Below are positions 63,851-64,000 of a stretch of 64,000 nucleotides of DNA, in pieces. The stretch comes from Argopecten irradians (lineage: Eukaryota; Mollusca; Bivalvia; Pectinida; Pectinidae), in assembly GCF_041381155.1 (NCBI RefSeq), contig NC_091145.1:38145882-38209881 (forward strand). The letters are read 5' to 3'. The position numbers and the translations under genes are program-made. The notes below the pieces were generated by a model. It saw nothing but the letters and a program-made list of their open reading frames with translations. It searched no databases and was not told the DNA's origin. Position 1 is the stretch's first letter. Every line of letters begins with the position of its first letter.

Positions 63851-64000
63851 GACAAACTATGATGTGTCTCATAAGGAAACTGACAAAATGACTAATTATT
63901 CTGACAAAATGTTTTGTATTTTTTAAAATTTGAAATGATTTAATGGTTAATCAATATCTGACTAATTACTGTCAGACTGACATAATGTGATAAGTCATGT

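Overview
The window is animal nuclear DNA, most likely from a marine mollusc and probably a bivalve. The reasons are spliced genes with GT-AG introns, AT-rich spacer DNA, a tRNA-derived SINE with a (CAAA)n tail, TTAA-flanked miniature transposons, and dispersed repeats built around GGCGGCCATTTTG-type motifs. I recognise the style of these repeats from mollusc genomes. No database was searched, so the species is inference.

Positions 1-28367 are dominated by tandem repeats. There are six arrays: a cytosine-rich 22-bp array (1-2470) with a related 44-bp array (2629-2990), a 33-bp array (5522-6225), a 49-bp array (6925-8545), another 44-bp array (9482-10008), and a 17.5-kb satellite of about 428 copies of a 41-bp unit (10822-28367). 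The spacers between them hold foldback and dispersed repeats and no gene that I can support.

Positions 28368-51750 are gene-poor and rich in transposons. They hold TTAA-flanked MITEs, foldback elements, paired hairpins, a broken non-LTR retrotransposon, a 2.7-kb element with inverted repeats of about 520 bp, and an intact SINE with target-site duplications. On the minus strand there is a probable gene start: a TATA box, a signal-peptide exon (37046-37163) and a phase-matched second exon (32867-33046). A further exon-like block at 28746-28864 may belong to the same gene.

Two genes are well supported. A complete three-exon gene on the plus strand (51753-54772) encodes a 118-residue secreted protein with the ten-cysteine pattern of beta-microseminoprotein (MSMB/PSP94). 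A minus-strand gene (59819-63102) supplies the last three exons of a PRPP-synthetase-like protein. It resembles plant class II enzymes more than the usual animal class I enzymes, and its 5' part lies beyond the right edge. Introns of both genes carry repeat elements: a long foldback in the first, and a 155-bp tandem array ending in a hairpin in the second. The genes look like independent loci; nothing suggests a shared pathway.
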